Assembly (NCBI GenBank): GCA_022824365.1
Contig: JAJEAA010000018.1
Location: forward strand, 1-64,000
DNA: 64,000 nucleotides
Direction of reading: 5' to 3'
From: Anaerolineae bacterium
GTDB taxonomy: Bacteria > Chloroflexota > Anaerolineae > Aggregatilineales > Phototrophicaceae
In this document: positions 8,679 through 19,255 of the stretch, one piece after another
How positions within the stretch are numbered: the first letter of the stretch is position 1
Layout of the letters: every line of letters begins with the position of its first letter
Made by a program: the position numbers and the translations under genes
The notes under the pieces: model-generated
What the model was told of the DNA's origin: nothing
Seen by the model: the letters and a program-made list of their open reading frames with translations, nothing else
Databases searched by the model: none

Positions 8679-11615
8679 ATGGAACTCTTAATTGTCACCG
8701 CGATTCCCTTCCTGCTGGCTGTTTTCCTGGCGTTGCCAGCCGTCAGATCGGCGCTCGACAAATCAGCCCAAACTTTACTCTCGTCTCTGGTTATGGCAGC
8801 GCTCTTTATCTGGTTGCTGGCCTTTGCTCCTCGGCTGCAAGCTGAGCCCACAGTCATTCAGTCATTTGACTGGATCCCCTCGCTCGGGATTACGCTATCC
8901 TTTTATCTCGATGGTCTATCGCTGCTCTTCTCTCTGATTATCACGGGCGTCGGCGCCTTGATCTTCTTTTACGCCGGCGCCTATTTCGACGACGCCAGCG
9001 AGCACAATCGCTTCATGATTTGGCTTTCCAGCTTTGCTGGCGCGATGCTGGCGGTCATTCTATCCGGCAATTTGCTGATGATGTTCGTCGCCTGGGAGAT
9101 GACGAGCATAACATCATTCGCGCTCATCGGCTTCAAAGGCGGAAAAGACGCCGACGCGCGGGAAGGCGCTTTCAAGGCGCTGTTCATCACCAGTTGCGGC
9201 GCGCTTGCCCTCATTGTCGGCATCGTCATGCTGAGCGTTGCGGCTGGCCAGATGCTATACCCTGATCTTGGGATCACGTTGGTCGCCGACATTGAATCTA
9301 TCCTCAAGGCGAAATCGCTGGCGCAACATGAGTGGTACACCCTATTCGCTATCCTGATCATGCTGGGCGGCTTCACCAAGAGCGCGCAATTCCCATTTCA
9401 TTTCTGGTTGCCCGGCGCCATGAGCGCGCCGACGCCGGCCAGCGCCTACCTGCACAGCGCCACAATGGTGAAAGCCGGCATCTATTTGTTCGCGCGTCTT
9501 TCGCCAGTCATGTACCAGAATGATCTATGGACCAGCATGCTGCTTACTGTGGGCCTTTTGACCATGCTCGTCGGAGCCTACTTCGCCGTGAAGCAGAAGG
9601 ATATCAAGGGGCTGTTGGCCTATTCCACGGTGAGCAAGCTGGGCACCATCGTCGCCATGATCGGCTTGCCCGATCAAAATGGACTGAAGGCTGCCTTAGT
9701 CGGCATCATCGCCCACGCCCTCTACAAGTCCGCCTTGTTCCTGGTGGCCGGCGCCATCGACCATGCAACCGGCACCCGTTTCATCAATCGCCTTGGCGGC
9801 TTGCGTCAGCGGCTTCCGGCGCTCTTCTTCGTCACGGTAATCTCGGCGCTATCAATGGCTGGCATGCCCTTCCTGCTCGGCTTCCTGGCAAAGGAGGTCC
9901 TGCTTGACGCCATGCTGCATTACACGGCGCCGTGGACGCAGTTGGTGATGCTCGTGATCGTGTTCAGCGCCGTCTTTACCGCGATGGCGGCCTATATGTT
10001 GATATATGATATCTTCCTGGGCAAGCCGCGCAGCGAGATTCATTTTCACCGCCCGTCCGCCTTGATAAACCTCAGCCCGGTACTGCTTTCGCTCCTTTCG
10101 CTTAGTTTGGGCTTATTGCTCGAACCGCTTCTATTGCCGCTGCTCAGACTGGCTGTGCCTAAAGTTTTTGAGTTGTCTCTTTTTGCCGGATTCAACGACG
10201 TATTCATACTCAGCCTGGCAATCCTGGCCGCGGGCTTTGTTCTTTTTTTGCTGCGAAAACCACTGATCGCGCGGATCACCTTCCCTATTTCCTGTGATAT
10301 GATATATCGTGAGATCCTGGCTTATGTCCGTTGGGCCGGCACGACAGTTCTGCATACACAATCGGGCTTCGTCCGCTACTACCTCGTCATCATTCTTGGC
10401 GCGGTAGCGGCCGTGCTCATTGCCTCGGGAACCTTATCGAACATCGCCGCCGGTCAACGGCTATTGCCAACTGACTTTTCCGTCACCATCACCGACCTGG
10501 CGAAGATATTCATGCTTTTCTTGACGGTGGCGGCCGGCGTCATGACGGTTGTCGTCCGTGAGCATGTCAAGGCGGCGATCGCTTATGGCGTGATAGGATA
10601 CGCGATAGGCGTCATTTTCTTGATCGACCACGCGCCCGATGTCGCCTTGGTGCAACTCCTGGTGGAGACTATGGCGACCGTCCTGATCATCATCATGCTC
10701 GGTCGCATCCGCGCCAGCATTCGTCTCAAAATGATCGAGGGGCTTTGGACCGGCCGCCACGACTACAACCTGGGCATACTCCGGGATCTGGGCATCTCAA
10801 TCGTGATTGGCTTGGCGGTCTTTGTCTTCGCCCTCATCGCCCTGGTGAATCGGCCCGAGCGCGATAGCATCGCGGAGTGGCATCTGGAAAATACACATCT
10901 GGTCAACACAGAAGATGTTGTCGGCGCCATTGTGGCTGATTTCCGCGGTACCGATACATTGCTGGAGATTGCAGTCTTCACGACAGCCGCCTTGGGTGTA
11001 TTGACCTTGCTCGCGCGCGGCCGTCAAACTGGCGGCGCCTTCGTTCCGCAAACATTGCAACCGAGTTCGCTCCGCGAATTTGACGAAGATGTCGTGGAAG
11101 AAATCCAGGATGCGACCAGCCTTTCAACGCCTTTCACGCGTTCTGTTTCCTATGTGGTCTTGCCTGTCGCCATACTCATTGGCATTGAGCAAATACTCTA
11201 CGGCGGACGCGGACCCGGCGACGGTTTCACCGCCGGCGTCACCATTGGCTTGGCGGTTTCGCTCTGGTACATCGTCTTCGGCTACTACGAAGCCAAGCGT
11301 CAACTCCCCTGGTTCCGGCCGGAACTCATCACGCGCCTGGGCTTGGTCCTTGCCATTGCAAACGCTGTTTTCCCGATCGTCATCGGCAAAGGCTTTATGG
11401 GGCACGTGGAATTTGACCGAGCGCTTGGCCTTTACGATCTCATCGGCTCCTTCGGCCTGCATATCACATCATCGCTGATATTTGAGATCGCGATTGCAAT
11501 TACCGTCATGGGCGGCTTGGGCATCATCATCGAGGCAATCGCTTATCCGACCGCCCGTTCAAATGGACGGCAGGAAAACGCGTATGACGAGCATGAGACT
11601 ATGCAGCATGTTTAA
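8679..11615 (+). CDS. mrpA: Na+/H+ antiporter subunit A fused to MnhB-like subunit B domain
   Basis: 978 aa; proton-conducting module plus MrpA C-terminus plus MnhB domain (GGRGPGDGFTAGVTIGLAVSLWYIVFG). Confidence 0.92.
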   Translation: MELLIVTAIPFLLAVFLALPAVRSALDKSAQTLLSSLVMAALFIWLLAFAPRLQAEPTVIQSFDWIPSLGITLSFYLDGLSLLFSLIITGVGALIFFYAGAYFDDASEHNRFMIWLSSFAGAMLAVILSGNLLMMFVAWEMTSITSFALIGFKGGKDADAREGAFKALFITSCGALALIVGIVMLSVAAGQMLYPDLGITLVADIESILKAKSLAQHEWYTLFAILIMLGGFTKSAQFPFHFWLPGAMSAPTPASAYLHSATMVKAGIYLFARLSPVMYQNDLWTSMLLTVGLLTMLVGAYFAVKQKDIKGLLAYSTVSKLGTIVAMIGLPDQNGLKAALVGIIAHALYKSALFLVAGAIDHATGTRFINRLGGLRQRLPALFFVTVISALSMAGMPFLLGFLAKEVLLDAMLHYTAPWTQLVMLVIVFSAVFTAMAAYMLIYDIFLGKPRSEIHFHRPSALINLSPVLLSLLSLSLGLLLEPLLLPLLRLAVPKVFELSLFAGFNDVFILSLAILAAGFVLFLLRKPLIARITFPISCDMIYREILAYVRWAGTTVLHTQSGFVRYYLVIILGAVAAVLIASGTLSNIAAGQRLLPTDFSVTITDLAKIFMLFLTVAAGVMTVVVREHVKAAIAYGVIGYAIGVIFLIDHAPDVALVQLLVETMATVLIIIMLGRIRASIRLKMIEGLWTGRHDYNLGILRDLGISIVIGLAVFVFALIALVNRPERDSIAEWHLENTHLVNTEDVVGAIVADFRGTDTLLEIAVFTTAALGVLTLLARGRQTGGAFVPQTLQPSSLREFDEDVVEEIQDATSLSTPFTRSVSYVVLPVAILIGIEQILYGGRGPGDGFTAGVTIGLAVSLWYIVFGYYEAKRQLPWFRPELITRLGLVLAIANAVFPIVIGKGFMGHVEFDRALGLYDLIGSFGLHITSSLIFEIAIAITVMGGLGIIIEAIAYPTARSNGRQENAYDEHETMQHV

Positions 11616-11662
11616 GGATTCCTTGGTGAAATGCACAAAGACTGTGAGGAGGATTCGAGACA

Positions 11663-12007
11663 ATGATTGAATTTACGTTCGCGTTGGCAATTGGCGCCCT
11701 GTTTGGGATCGGCGTCTTTCAATTGCTGCGCCGCGACCTGATAAAGGCGGCCATCGGCTTCGCCATTTTGTTCTCCGCCATTAATCTGTTTTTTGTCGCG
11801 GCCGGCGCCTTTGAGGGCGATTTCGCGCCTTATGTCAGCAATGTTGAAGCTCAGCGGCAAACCAGCGATCCCTTGGTCCAAGCGCTGATTCTCACCGCGA
11901 TTGTGGTCAGCTTTGGCAGCTTCTCGCTGGTCCTTGGCTTCGTCAACATCATCTCGCGCCGGTACGACACGATCGACTCCAACGAGATAAACAAGCTTAA
12001 ACACTAG
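11663..12007 (+). CDS. mrpC: Na+/H+ antiporter subunit C
   Basis: NuoK-like, 114 aa; DPLVQALILTAIVVSFGSFSLVLGFVN. Confidence 0.92.
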   Translation: MIEFTFALAIGALFGIGVFQLLRRDLIKAAIGFAILFSAINLFFVAAGAFEGDFAPYVSNVEAQRQTSDPLVQALILTAIVVSFGSFSLVLGFVNIISRRYDTIDSNEINKLKH

Positions 12008-12054
12008 GCAGGCAACGTCCATTTGACTAATGGCATTCAGTTGAGAAACACTCG

Positions 12055-13572
12055 TTGACAGAAATGGCAAACAATCCACTCTTGGTCGGCGCCTTGGTAA
12101 CGCCATTGATCGGCGCGGTCGTCGCGCTGATATTCGCCAAATCGAATCGGCTGCAGCGCTCGCTGGCTGTCTTGACTGGATTGGTAGCTTGGGTCTTCAG
12201 CATTGCGCTTTTAGCGCAAGTTCACGATAGCGGAATACAGACATACGCCCTCGGCAACTGGTCCCCCCCTTATGGTATTTTGCTCGTGGCGGATTCTCTT
12301 GGCGCGCTCTTCGCCTTCATGGTTACGACCATTATGATCGGCGGCTTGCTCTACACCTTTCACAGTCATGACAAGTGCATGACCTACCCCGCCTTCGTGC
12401 CGCTATTTCTGTTGATGGAAGTTGGTTTGGTCGGCGCGATGTTCACCGGCGACCTGTTCACATTATTTGTATTCATGGAACTTATGGTGCTGGCTTCGGT
12501 GTCGCTGACAGCCATCTCGGATGATCAATACGGCTTGGAAGCCGCGCTCAAATATATTCTCATCAGTTCGATGGGGACGCTTTTTCTCTTACTCGGGATC
12601 GCGGCCATGTATGCCACCTTCGGCACACTCAACATGGCGCAGATCGCGCAGATTCTACTGACCGGCGATCGCCCCTTCCTGGCGCCTGCTTCAGCTCTTA
12701 TGTTGCTCTGCGCTTTCTTGCTTAAGAGCGCGGTTTTCCCATTCCATTTTTGGCAGCCGGATTTCCACACCACCGCCCCGACGCCCATCAGCGCGATGCT
12801 CTCGTCGATCGTCGTCAAGGTTGGCGTCTATGGCATCTTGCGCCTCGTCACATTGCTATTCGTTGAGGACGCCCCTGTGCTAGAGCCCTGGCTATCCGTG
12901 CTGGGCATCATCGGCATCATCTTCGGCAGCCTCGGCGCGCTGCGAACGTACAACGCAAAGCGCATGCTGGCTTATTCAACCTTCGCCCAGATAGGATTCA
13001 TTCTGGTCGGCATCGGCTGGGGCGGGACCCTGGCGCTGATTGGAGCCATCGTCTATGCCTTCAATCACGCCTTCATCAAATCCTCACTGCTTATGCTGAT
13101 CGGCATAGTCGCGAGTTATACTAAGATCAAGACAGCGAACTTCGCCGACATCAGCGGGATTGGCCGCCGCTTGCCATCAGCTGTCGGCTGGCTGGTGTTG
13201 CTGGGCGGTCTGTCACTCGCCGGCGTTCCGCCATTTAACGGCTTCATCAGCAAGCTCGCGCTCATTCAAGGCGGCGTCGAAAGCGGCGACTGGGGCAATC
13301 TGATCATGATGGTCGGGGCCGGCATCTTGACGCTTATGTACATGATTCGCGCCTGGCAGCGGATATTTCAGCAGAATCCCCTCCCCGGCGCTGCCGAAAC
13401 CAAAAGCGAAGGCGATAGTTACTTCGCCCCTATGCTCATGATTTTTGTCTGTCTGCTCCTAGGCACGATTCTGGCCGAGCCGCTCATTCAACTGGTCAGC
13501 GCGACCGTGGAACAGATCCAGGATCCGAATCTTTACATTGAGGCGGTTTACCCCAGGGGATTGGGTCAATAA
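12055..13572 (+). CDS. mrpD: Na+/H+ antiporter subunit D
   Basis: NuoN/NuoM-like; FLLKSAVFPFHFWQPDFHTTAPTPISAMLSSIVVKVGVYG. Confidence 0.93.
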   Translation: MTEMANNPLLVGALVTPLIGAVVALIFAKSNRLQRSLAVLTGLVAWVFSIALLAQVHDSGIQTYALGNWSPPYGILLVADSLGALFAFMVTTIMIGGLLYTFHSHDKCMTYPAFVPLFLLMEVGLVGAMFTGDLFTLFVFMELMVLASVSLTAISDDQYGLEAALKYILISSMGTLFLLLGIAAMYATFGTLNMAQIAQILLTGDRPFLAPASALMLLCAFLLKSAVFPFHFWQPDFHTTAPTPISAMLSSIVVKVGVYGILRLVTLLFVEDAPVLEPWLSVLGIIGIIFGSLGALRTYNAKRMLAYSTFAQIGFILVGIGWGGTLALIGAIVYAFNHAFIKSSLLMLIGIVASYTKIKTANFADISGIGRRLPSAVGWLVLLGGLSLAGVPPFNGFISKLALIQGGVESGDWGNLIMMVGAGILTLMYMIRAWQRIFQQNPLPGAAETKSEGDSYFAPMLMIFVCLLLGTILAEPLIQLVSATVEQIQDPNLYIEAVYPRGLGQ

Positions 13573-13646
13573 CGTATGGCAATCGGTTTATATTCACCTG
13601 AGGATTGTATGCTTCGGCAAATTGAACAGGAACAGGAGCAGGGGAG

Positions 13647-14174
13647 ATGACCGGGCGAATGCGCAGAATCGGCAAAGCAGCAGTGCTGGCCATGCCGCTG
13701 GCTTTCGGCTGGACCATCTATACGGCGCAGCCGACGCCCGGTAATTTCTTGCTGGGTTATCTTTTCAGCATCGTGGGCGTCCAGGCGACCGGGCTGCGCG
13801 GCGACAGCCTGAAAATACGCAACGCCTTCGGACAAATGTACAACCTGTTCGCCTACATCATGTATATGGCAAAAGAGATACTGGTCGCCGGCTTGAAGGT
13901 GGCGCGCATCGTCCTTTCACCCAGCATGCCGATTGATCCCGGCATGTCTGTCGTTAACACCGGCGACAAAGACCAAGACGAATTGATATCCGCCATAAGC
14001 GCCCACGGGATCACCATCACGCCCGGCGAACTCGTTGTGGACTTTCAAGATACCAGCGACGACGGCGTCCTGATGGTTGTTCACAGCCTGAATATGGCTA
14101 TCTCCAAGAAACACCTTGAACACGACCAAGCGATGCGTCTGAAGCGAATCAAAGGAATCCTGGGACATGATTGA
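13647..14174 (+). CDS. mrpE: Na+/H+ antiporter subunit E
   Basis: 175 aa, MrpE-like, position in mrp operon. Confidence 0.88.
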   Translation: MTGRMRRIGKAAVLAMPLAFGWTIYTAQPTPGNFLLGYLFSIVGVQATGLRGDSLKIRNAFGQMYNLFAYIMYMAKEILVAGLKVARIVLSPSMPIDPGMSVVNTGDKDQDELISAISAHGITITPGELVVDFQDTSDDGVLMVVHSLNMAISKKHLEHDQAMRLKRIKGILGHD

Positions 14175-14448
14175 AAATCCCTTGGCTCAATCCGCCATAC
14201 AACTGATTTTGCTGGCTCTGGTCATCCTCTTGATACCGGCATCCTGGCGGGTGGTGGCCGGTCCTTCTTTGCCCGATAGATTGGCGGCGGTAGATCTGAT
14301 CACTACTCTGTTGATCGGGATTATTGTCATGCTCGCCCTGGTCGAAGGCACGCAAGTATTCGTCGACATGGCTATTGCCTTGGCGGCCTTCGCCTTCGTG
14401 GGCACGATCAGCATCGCGCGCTATATCTCAGAGGGCAGGGTCTACTAA
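14167..14448 (+). CDS. mrpF: Na+/H+ antiporter subunit F
   Basis: RVVAGPSLPDRLAAVDLITTLLIGIIVMLAL. Confidence 0.92.
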   Translation: MIENPLAQSAIQLILLALVILLIPASWRVVAGPSLPDRLAAVDLITTLLIGIIVMLALVEGTQVFVDMAIALAAFAFVGTISIARYISEGRVY

Positions 14449-14450
14449 TC

Positions 14451-14891
14451 ATGCTCGAGTTGCTGGGCGTCGCCGCATTGCTGTTTGGTCTCTTTTTCAG
14501 CGCGGTTGGAGTTATAGGCGTGATACGTCTGCCCGATGTGCTGACGAGGCTGCATGCTTCGGGCAAGGTGGCGATTTTGGGATTGTTCGGCTTGCTGCTT
14601 GGCGCGGCGCTGCTCATGCCATCATCGGCTTTGCGCTTGCTGACACTTGGTCTATTCGTGCTGCTGACCAGCCCGGTGGCCACCCATGCCATCGCCGCCT
14701 CCGTCCACCGCCGACAAGAAATCGCAGACGAGATCGCGCATGAATTGGCGAAAGATTCGACGCCGACAGAAGAAACGCCTTTCGCGGGCGCCAATGTCAC
14801 CGCGGTGCTAACGCGCTCGAGGATACAGGATATCATTGAAGCGCAGGAGCGAGCCTTGCAGCAGCGTTCGCGCGATGGCGGCGCGAAGTAG
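14451..14891 (+). CDS. mrpG: Na+/H+ antiporter subunit G
   Basis: GVIGVIRLPDVLTRLHASGKVAILGLFGLLLG. Confidence 0.92.
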   Translation: MLELLGVAALLFGLFFSAVGVIGVIRLPDVLTRLHASGKVAILGLFGLLLGAALLMPSSALRLLTLGLFVLLTSPVATHAIAASVHRRQEIADEIAHELAKDSTPTEETPFAGANVTAVLTRSRIQDIIEAQERALQQRSRDGGAK

Positions 14892-14903
14892 GCGCGTTAT
14901 CGT

Positions 14904-15873
14904 TCAGGGCAAGATCCGCCGGAAAATGGGATTCTCTTTCGCCTGCAAATGATCCAGCAAATTCACCAGCAGGAAACCCAGGACCAGCAATAGCAGCGCC
15001 GCGCCAAAGATCTCCGAATCCGTGACGGGGGCGGTGTTCTGTTCGACAAGGCAGCGGAAATCGCCATGCCGGTCGAGATCGCTCTCGATACATTCCTTCC
15101 ACGGGTAGATTTTCCACAGCGAGCCGGCCATGAAGCCGACCAGCAAAGCCACTGTCAGGTTGTAATAGCGCGTCAGAAAATAGCTCAACACGCGCGAGAA
15201 GGCGATGATGCCGACGACAGCGCCCAAGCCCACATATATGATCGGCGGCAGATCACGGTTGCTGACAGCGGTCAAAACATAGTCGTATTGACCCAGGATC
15301 AACAGCATGAACGAGCCGGAAATGCCCGGCAAGATCATCGCCGTAATCGCGATCATCCCGCTGACAAAAAGCGCCGGCGCCGTATGCTCCGCTTCGGCCG
15401 GCACGATGTTGACGATGATGAAGGCGGCGGCCGCGCCCAATATCAATGTCGCCGACGACGAGGCGTTCCAGCGGACCTTGCTGCCGACCGTAAGTATCGA
15501 CGCCAGCACCAAGCCAAAGAAGAAGGCGAAGAGCATAATGCGACCATCGGCATCATCCATCGTCGTGCTCAGGAAGCTTGAGAGCAGCAATATCGCCGCC
15601 GCCAATCCAAGCCCCAAAGCCAGCAAGAATCGCATCGAGACATAAGCCAGCAATTCGCCGATTTTCAGACTCAGCGCCAAGCGAATCGCGTCGACATTAA
15701 ATGATTTGATCGCGTCGATTAGATCTTCATATACGCCAAGAATGAAGGCCATCGTGCCGCCGCTGACGCCCGGCACAATATCGGCCGCGCCCATGGCGAA
15801 GCCGGTGAAAAAAAGTCGCAAGTATTGCGCAAGCGTTTTCGGCTCTGATAAATCTGTAGGTTTTCCCTTCACG
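14904..15873 (-). CDS. DUF368 family membrane protein (PopT-type undecaprenyl-phosphate translocase family); ORF opens at 16022 but likely starts at GTG near 15873
   Basis: GFAMGAADIVPGVSGGTMAFILGVYEDLIDAI; AGAGGAGA-type SD before the GTG. Confidence 0.88.
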
Positions 15874-16171
15874 TCATGTCTCCTCTCCTGGACCCGCATG
15901 TCGGCTGCCAAATCACTCGCAGGATCGCCTAGGCAATTGGCGGCTTCACTCATTTTATGCGGATTGCACAGTTCAGCCAGCCAATGCGGCGCGTATGTCG
16001 GCGAGTGACTGCTGGGCATCACTGTTAGCCACTAGCCATCATTACACATTTTCTGCTTTGCTTGCTTTTGATGTTATGCTACTGTCGTTCGCAACCGCAA
16101 TTCCAGCGTGAAGCGGCCGGCAAGGGACGGTCCGCCGGATAGACCGGGAGATCAGTGAGAGGCAACTCAGC

Positions 16172-17551
16172 ATGCCAGGCTACGCAAACTGGAAGGACCT
16201 GTTCGCGCTGGAATACCTGCAACTCTACGAAGAGGGCTACCCAGTCGGCGATGCGATTCAGCCGAGCTACTCGGCCGACTATTTGCCGGAGCGATTGCGC
16301 AGGTCCGCGGACGTCTCGGCGTTCACCGAAGCGGACTGGGAGGAAGCCTACCATTGTCTGTGGAGAACCCGCGAACGAGGCCTTCGCCCGGACTTCCCCT
16401 TCGTCGAGCCGGACGACTTCGAGTCCATAATCGCCGATGCCGCGCGCGCGCCGAATCTGGCTTCGCTGAATGAGGCCGAATACTTCGAGCGAATCAAGGG
16501 CGCGTGGTATGGTCGGATCGCCGCCGTAATTCTGGGCAAGCCTTTCGAAATCCAGGTCGATCGACTGTTCATCAAGCGCTACCTGGAAAGCGTCGACGCC
16601 TATCCTCTGAATGACTGGGCGCCCTACGAATCATCCGCTTTAGGCATGACCTTGCGCTGCCAACCGTCGACGCTGGGCAATGTGCAGTACGCCGAACCGG
16701 ATGACGACATTCACTACACGATTCTCGCTTTAATGCTGCTGGAAGAGCGCGGACTCAGGTTCAGCAAGTTGGATGTGGCGAACAATCACCTGCGTAATAT
16801 CCCGTATCACTGGCTTTGGTCATGCACGCGGCAGTCGTACTACCACATGGTAAACCTCAGCGACGATCGCCCGGTTGAAGAGCAAATCGACGAGTTTCCC
16901 ACCAAGATCAATCCCTGGCGCGAAGGCATAAACACGGCGATTCGGGCAGATTTCTGGGGCTATATCGCGCCGGGCGATCCGCGACGCGCCGCCCGCATCG
17001 CTTATCGCGAAGTGACACTCAACGCCGTCAAGAATGGCATATACAGTTCAATGTTCGTGGCGGGGGCTTTGAGCGCCGCCTTAAGCCGGGAGCCGACTGT
17101 CGATACGATTATCGCAGGGGGGTTGTCGGTCATACCGCGGCGGTCGCGCCTGGCGCATATCGTGCGGGAAGTAAGGGACTGGTACGCCGCAGACGCGGAT
17201 TGGCTGCCGGTCTGCGACCGTATTTACAGCAAGTATGGACATTTGCCCTTCCTCCACGCGCTGCATAATATGGCTTTTGTTGCGCTTGCCCTTGTACACG
17301 GCAAGCTCGACTACAGCAAGACAATTACAACAGCCGTCATGTGCGGCATGGATACGGATTGCAGCAGCGGCACAGCGGGCAGCATCGTCGGCGCCGCCAT
17401 CGGGTACGACAACCTGGATCAGCGCTGGATCGCGCCGCTGAACGATCACGTGAAAACTGTAGTCGCAGGCTATGGGCAGGGCTCAATCTCCGGTCTCGTG
17501 CGGCGGAACTATGACCTGTGGCGCAAACTGCGAGACGAGCCAGCGCCCTGA
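16172..17551 (+). CDS. ADP-ribosylglycohydrolase family protein
   Basis: YGRIAAVILGKPFE... AEPDDDIHYTILAL ... CGMDTDCSSGTAGSIVGAAIG. Confidence 0.88.
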   Translation: MPGYANWKDLFALEYLQLYEEGYPVGDAIQPSYSADYLPERLRRSADVSAFTEADWEEAYHCLWRTRERGLRPDFPFVEPDDFESIIADAARAPNLASLNEAEYFERIKGAWYGRIAAVILGKPFEIQVDRLFIKRYLESVDAYPLNDWAPYESSALGMTLRCQPSTLGNVQYAEPDDDIHYTILALMLLEERGLRFSKLDVANNHLRNIPYHWLWSCTRQSYYHMVNLSDDRPVEEQIDEFPTKINPWREGINTAIRADFWGYIAPGDPRRAARIAYREVTLNAVKNGIYSSMFVAGALSAALSREPTVDTIIAGGLSVIPRRSRLAHIVREVRDWYAADADWLPVCDRIYSKYGHLPFLHALHNMAFVALALVHGKLDYSKTITTAVMCGMDTDCSSGTAGSIVGAAIGYDNLDQRWIAPLNDHVKTVVAGYGQGSISGLVRRNYDLWRKLRDEPAP

Positions 17552-17563
17552 GGCGAAAGCACT

Positions 17564-18331
17564 ATGCCACTTATTGAAACCGCGAGCGGCAAAATATGGG
17601 CGGCGATCCACAGCTGTCATGACCATGCGCCAAGCGCGATCTTCTTACACGGAGCCGGCGGGACTCATCAGAGCTTCCCGGCTTCCCTGCGCCAGCTTCC
17701 CTCCATTCAGCCGATCCTGATGGATCTCCCCGGTCATGGGAACAGCCTCGGCGGGGGGCGGAAGTCCATCGTCGATTACGCGCTAGATGTGGTCGCGCTA
17801 ATGGACGCGCTCGCGATCGACTCGGCAATTGTCCTTGGGCACAGCATGGGCGGAGCAATCGCGCAGCAACTCGCGCTTGATCAGCCGACGCGCGTGAGCG
17901 CTTTGACGCTTGTCGCTACCGGCGCGCGCCTGCCGGTTAATCCCGCGCTGATTAGCGGTATCATCGCCGATACGGAAGGCACGATCAACAGCCTGACCCG
18001 CTGGATGTGGACGAGAAGCGCCCCGGCTGATGTGGTAGCGCGGACGGCGAAGATCATGCGGGCGACGCCGCCAGACATCATACAAGGCGATCTGATCGCC
18101 TGCGCCAAGTTTGGCGTCGTCGATCGTCTACGGAGCATAAGCAGCCCGACGCTCATCCTCGCGGCCGATAAAGACAAGATGACGCCGATCGCGCTTAGCG
18201 AAGAACTAAAGGCTGGCATTGCCGGCGCCGAATTGGCAGTCGTGCCCAAAGCCGGTCACATGCTCCAATTAGAGCAGCCGGACTTCACCTCTGATGTCAT
18301 CGACCGATGGCTGGCGCGTGTCTTGAGGTAA
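17564..18331 (+). CDS. Alpha/beta hydrolase
   Basis: FLHGAGGTHQSF, VLGHSMGGAIAQQLAL nucleophile elbow, terminal PKAGHMLQLEQPD. Confidence 0.93.
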   Translation: MPLIETASGKIWAAIHSCHDHAPSAIFLHGAGGTHQSFPASLRQLPSIQPILMDLPGHGNSLGGGRKSIVDYALDVVALMDALAIDSAIVLGHSMGGAIAQQLALDQPTRVSALTLVATGARLPVNPALISGIIADTEGTINSLTRWMWTRSAPADVVARTAKIMRATPPDIIQGDLIACAKFGVVDRLRSISSPTLILAADKDKMTPIALSEELKAGIAGAELAVVPKAGHMLQLEQPDFTSDVIDRWLARVLR

Positions 18332-18342
18332 GGAGGCAGTAT

Positions 18343-19239
18343 TCAGTTCAAAGGTCTGCGGAAGTCAAATACGCCCTGCTCAATCCCCCATCGCAAACCA
18401 TCTTTGTTGACGAGCGCGTCGCCTTCACGCTCAAGCCGGGAACCCGTCAACGGGCACTTCAAGATGGCTAGCGGGTCGCTGTTCGCGGAGAGGGTCTCGC
18501 GTCCAGACTCCTTTTTGAGGCGCAAATCAAGAAAGACGCTCGGCGAGAGCAGCCAGCCGGCGCCTTGCAGCGCGGCATCGAGGCGTACAAGAAAGCCGGT
18601 CGGCAGCGCGCGCTTCAGCAGGCCAAGCCGCAGCCAGGATACCGGAACCGCGCGCCGAACCTCGAATCCACGTTCATTTACTTGCCGCTGCATATATTGC
18701 GGATGGAAGTTGAAATTCAACTCGACAAACTCTACCGGCGACAAGGTAAAGGGATCCCAGCGATTGCGTCCTATGAGATGGCGCAGCATGGCTTTCAGAT
18801 TGCGTTTGTTGGCATATTCCAAGATGAAACTGCCGCCGCCGCTTAGCGCTTGCTCCACTTGCGCGAGGACAGCCGGCACATCTTCGAAATGATGGATGAC
18901 GCGGATCATCGTGGCGGCATCAAAGACACCCGCTTGGAAGGGCATCCGATAGGCATCCGCCGCGACATAGAGGTAGCCATCATCGCCGAAACGATTGCGC
19001 GCGTATTGCAATTGCTCAAGCGAATAATCGAGCAGGACAACCTGGCGGAACATCCGATACTCATCCGTGACGCGTCCGAAGCCGGCGCCGATTTCCAGGA
19101 GCCGCTCGCCTCTTGGAGGCAACAATTTCGCCAGAACAAGGCGCTCGACCGCGTCTTCGTAATCGCGCCCCTGCCCTTCCCAGAAATCCTGCCGGTAAGA
19201 TGAGTCGCCGTAATCGCAGATGCGCGGTCGCTGCCTCAT
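18343..19239 (-). CDS. Class I SAM-dependent methyltransferase with C-terminal Trm112-like segment
   Basis: LLEIGAGFGRVTDEY ... DAATMIRVIHHFEDVPAVLAQVEQALSGGGSFILEYANKRN; C-term ILKCPLTGSRLEREGDALVNKDG. Confidence 0.82.
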   Translation of the reverse strand: MRQRPRICDYGDSSYRQDFWEGQGRDYEDAVERLVLAKLLPPRGERLLEIGAGFGRVTDEYRMFRQVVLLDYSLEQLQYARNRFGDDGYLYVAADAYRMPFQAGVFDAATMIRVIHHFEDVPAVLAQVEQALSGGGSFILEYANKRNLKAMLRHLIGRNRWDPFTLSPVEFVELNFNFHPQYMQRQVNERGFEVRRAVPVSWLRLGLLKRALPTGFLVRLDAALQGAGWLLSPSVFLDLRLKKESGRETLSANSDPLAILKCPLTGSRLEREGDALVNKDGLRWGIEQGVFDFRRPLN

Positions 19240-19255
19240 TCGCTATCTCCGGCGG

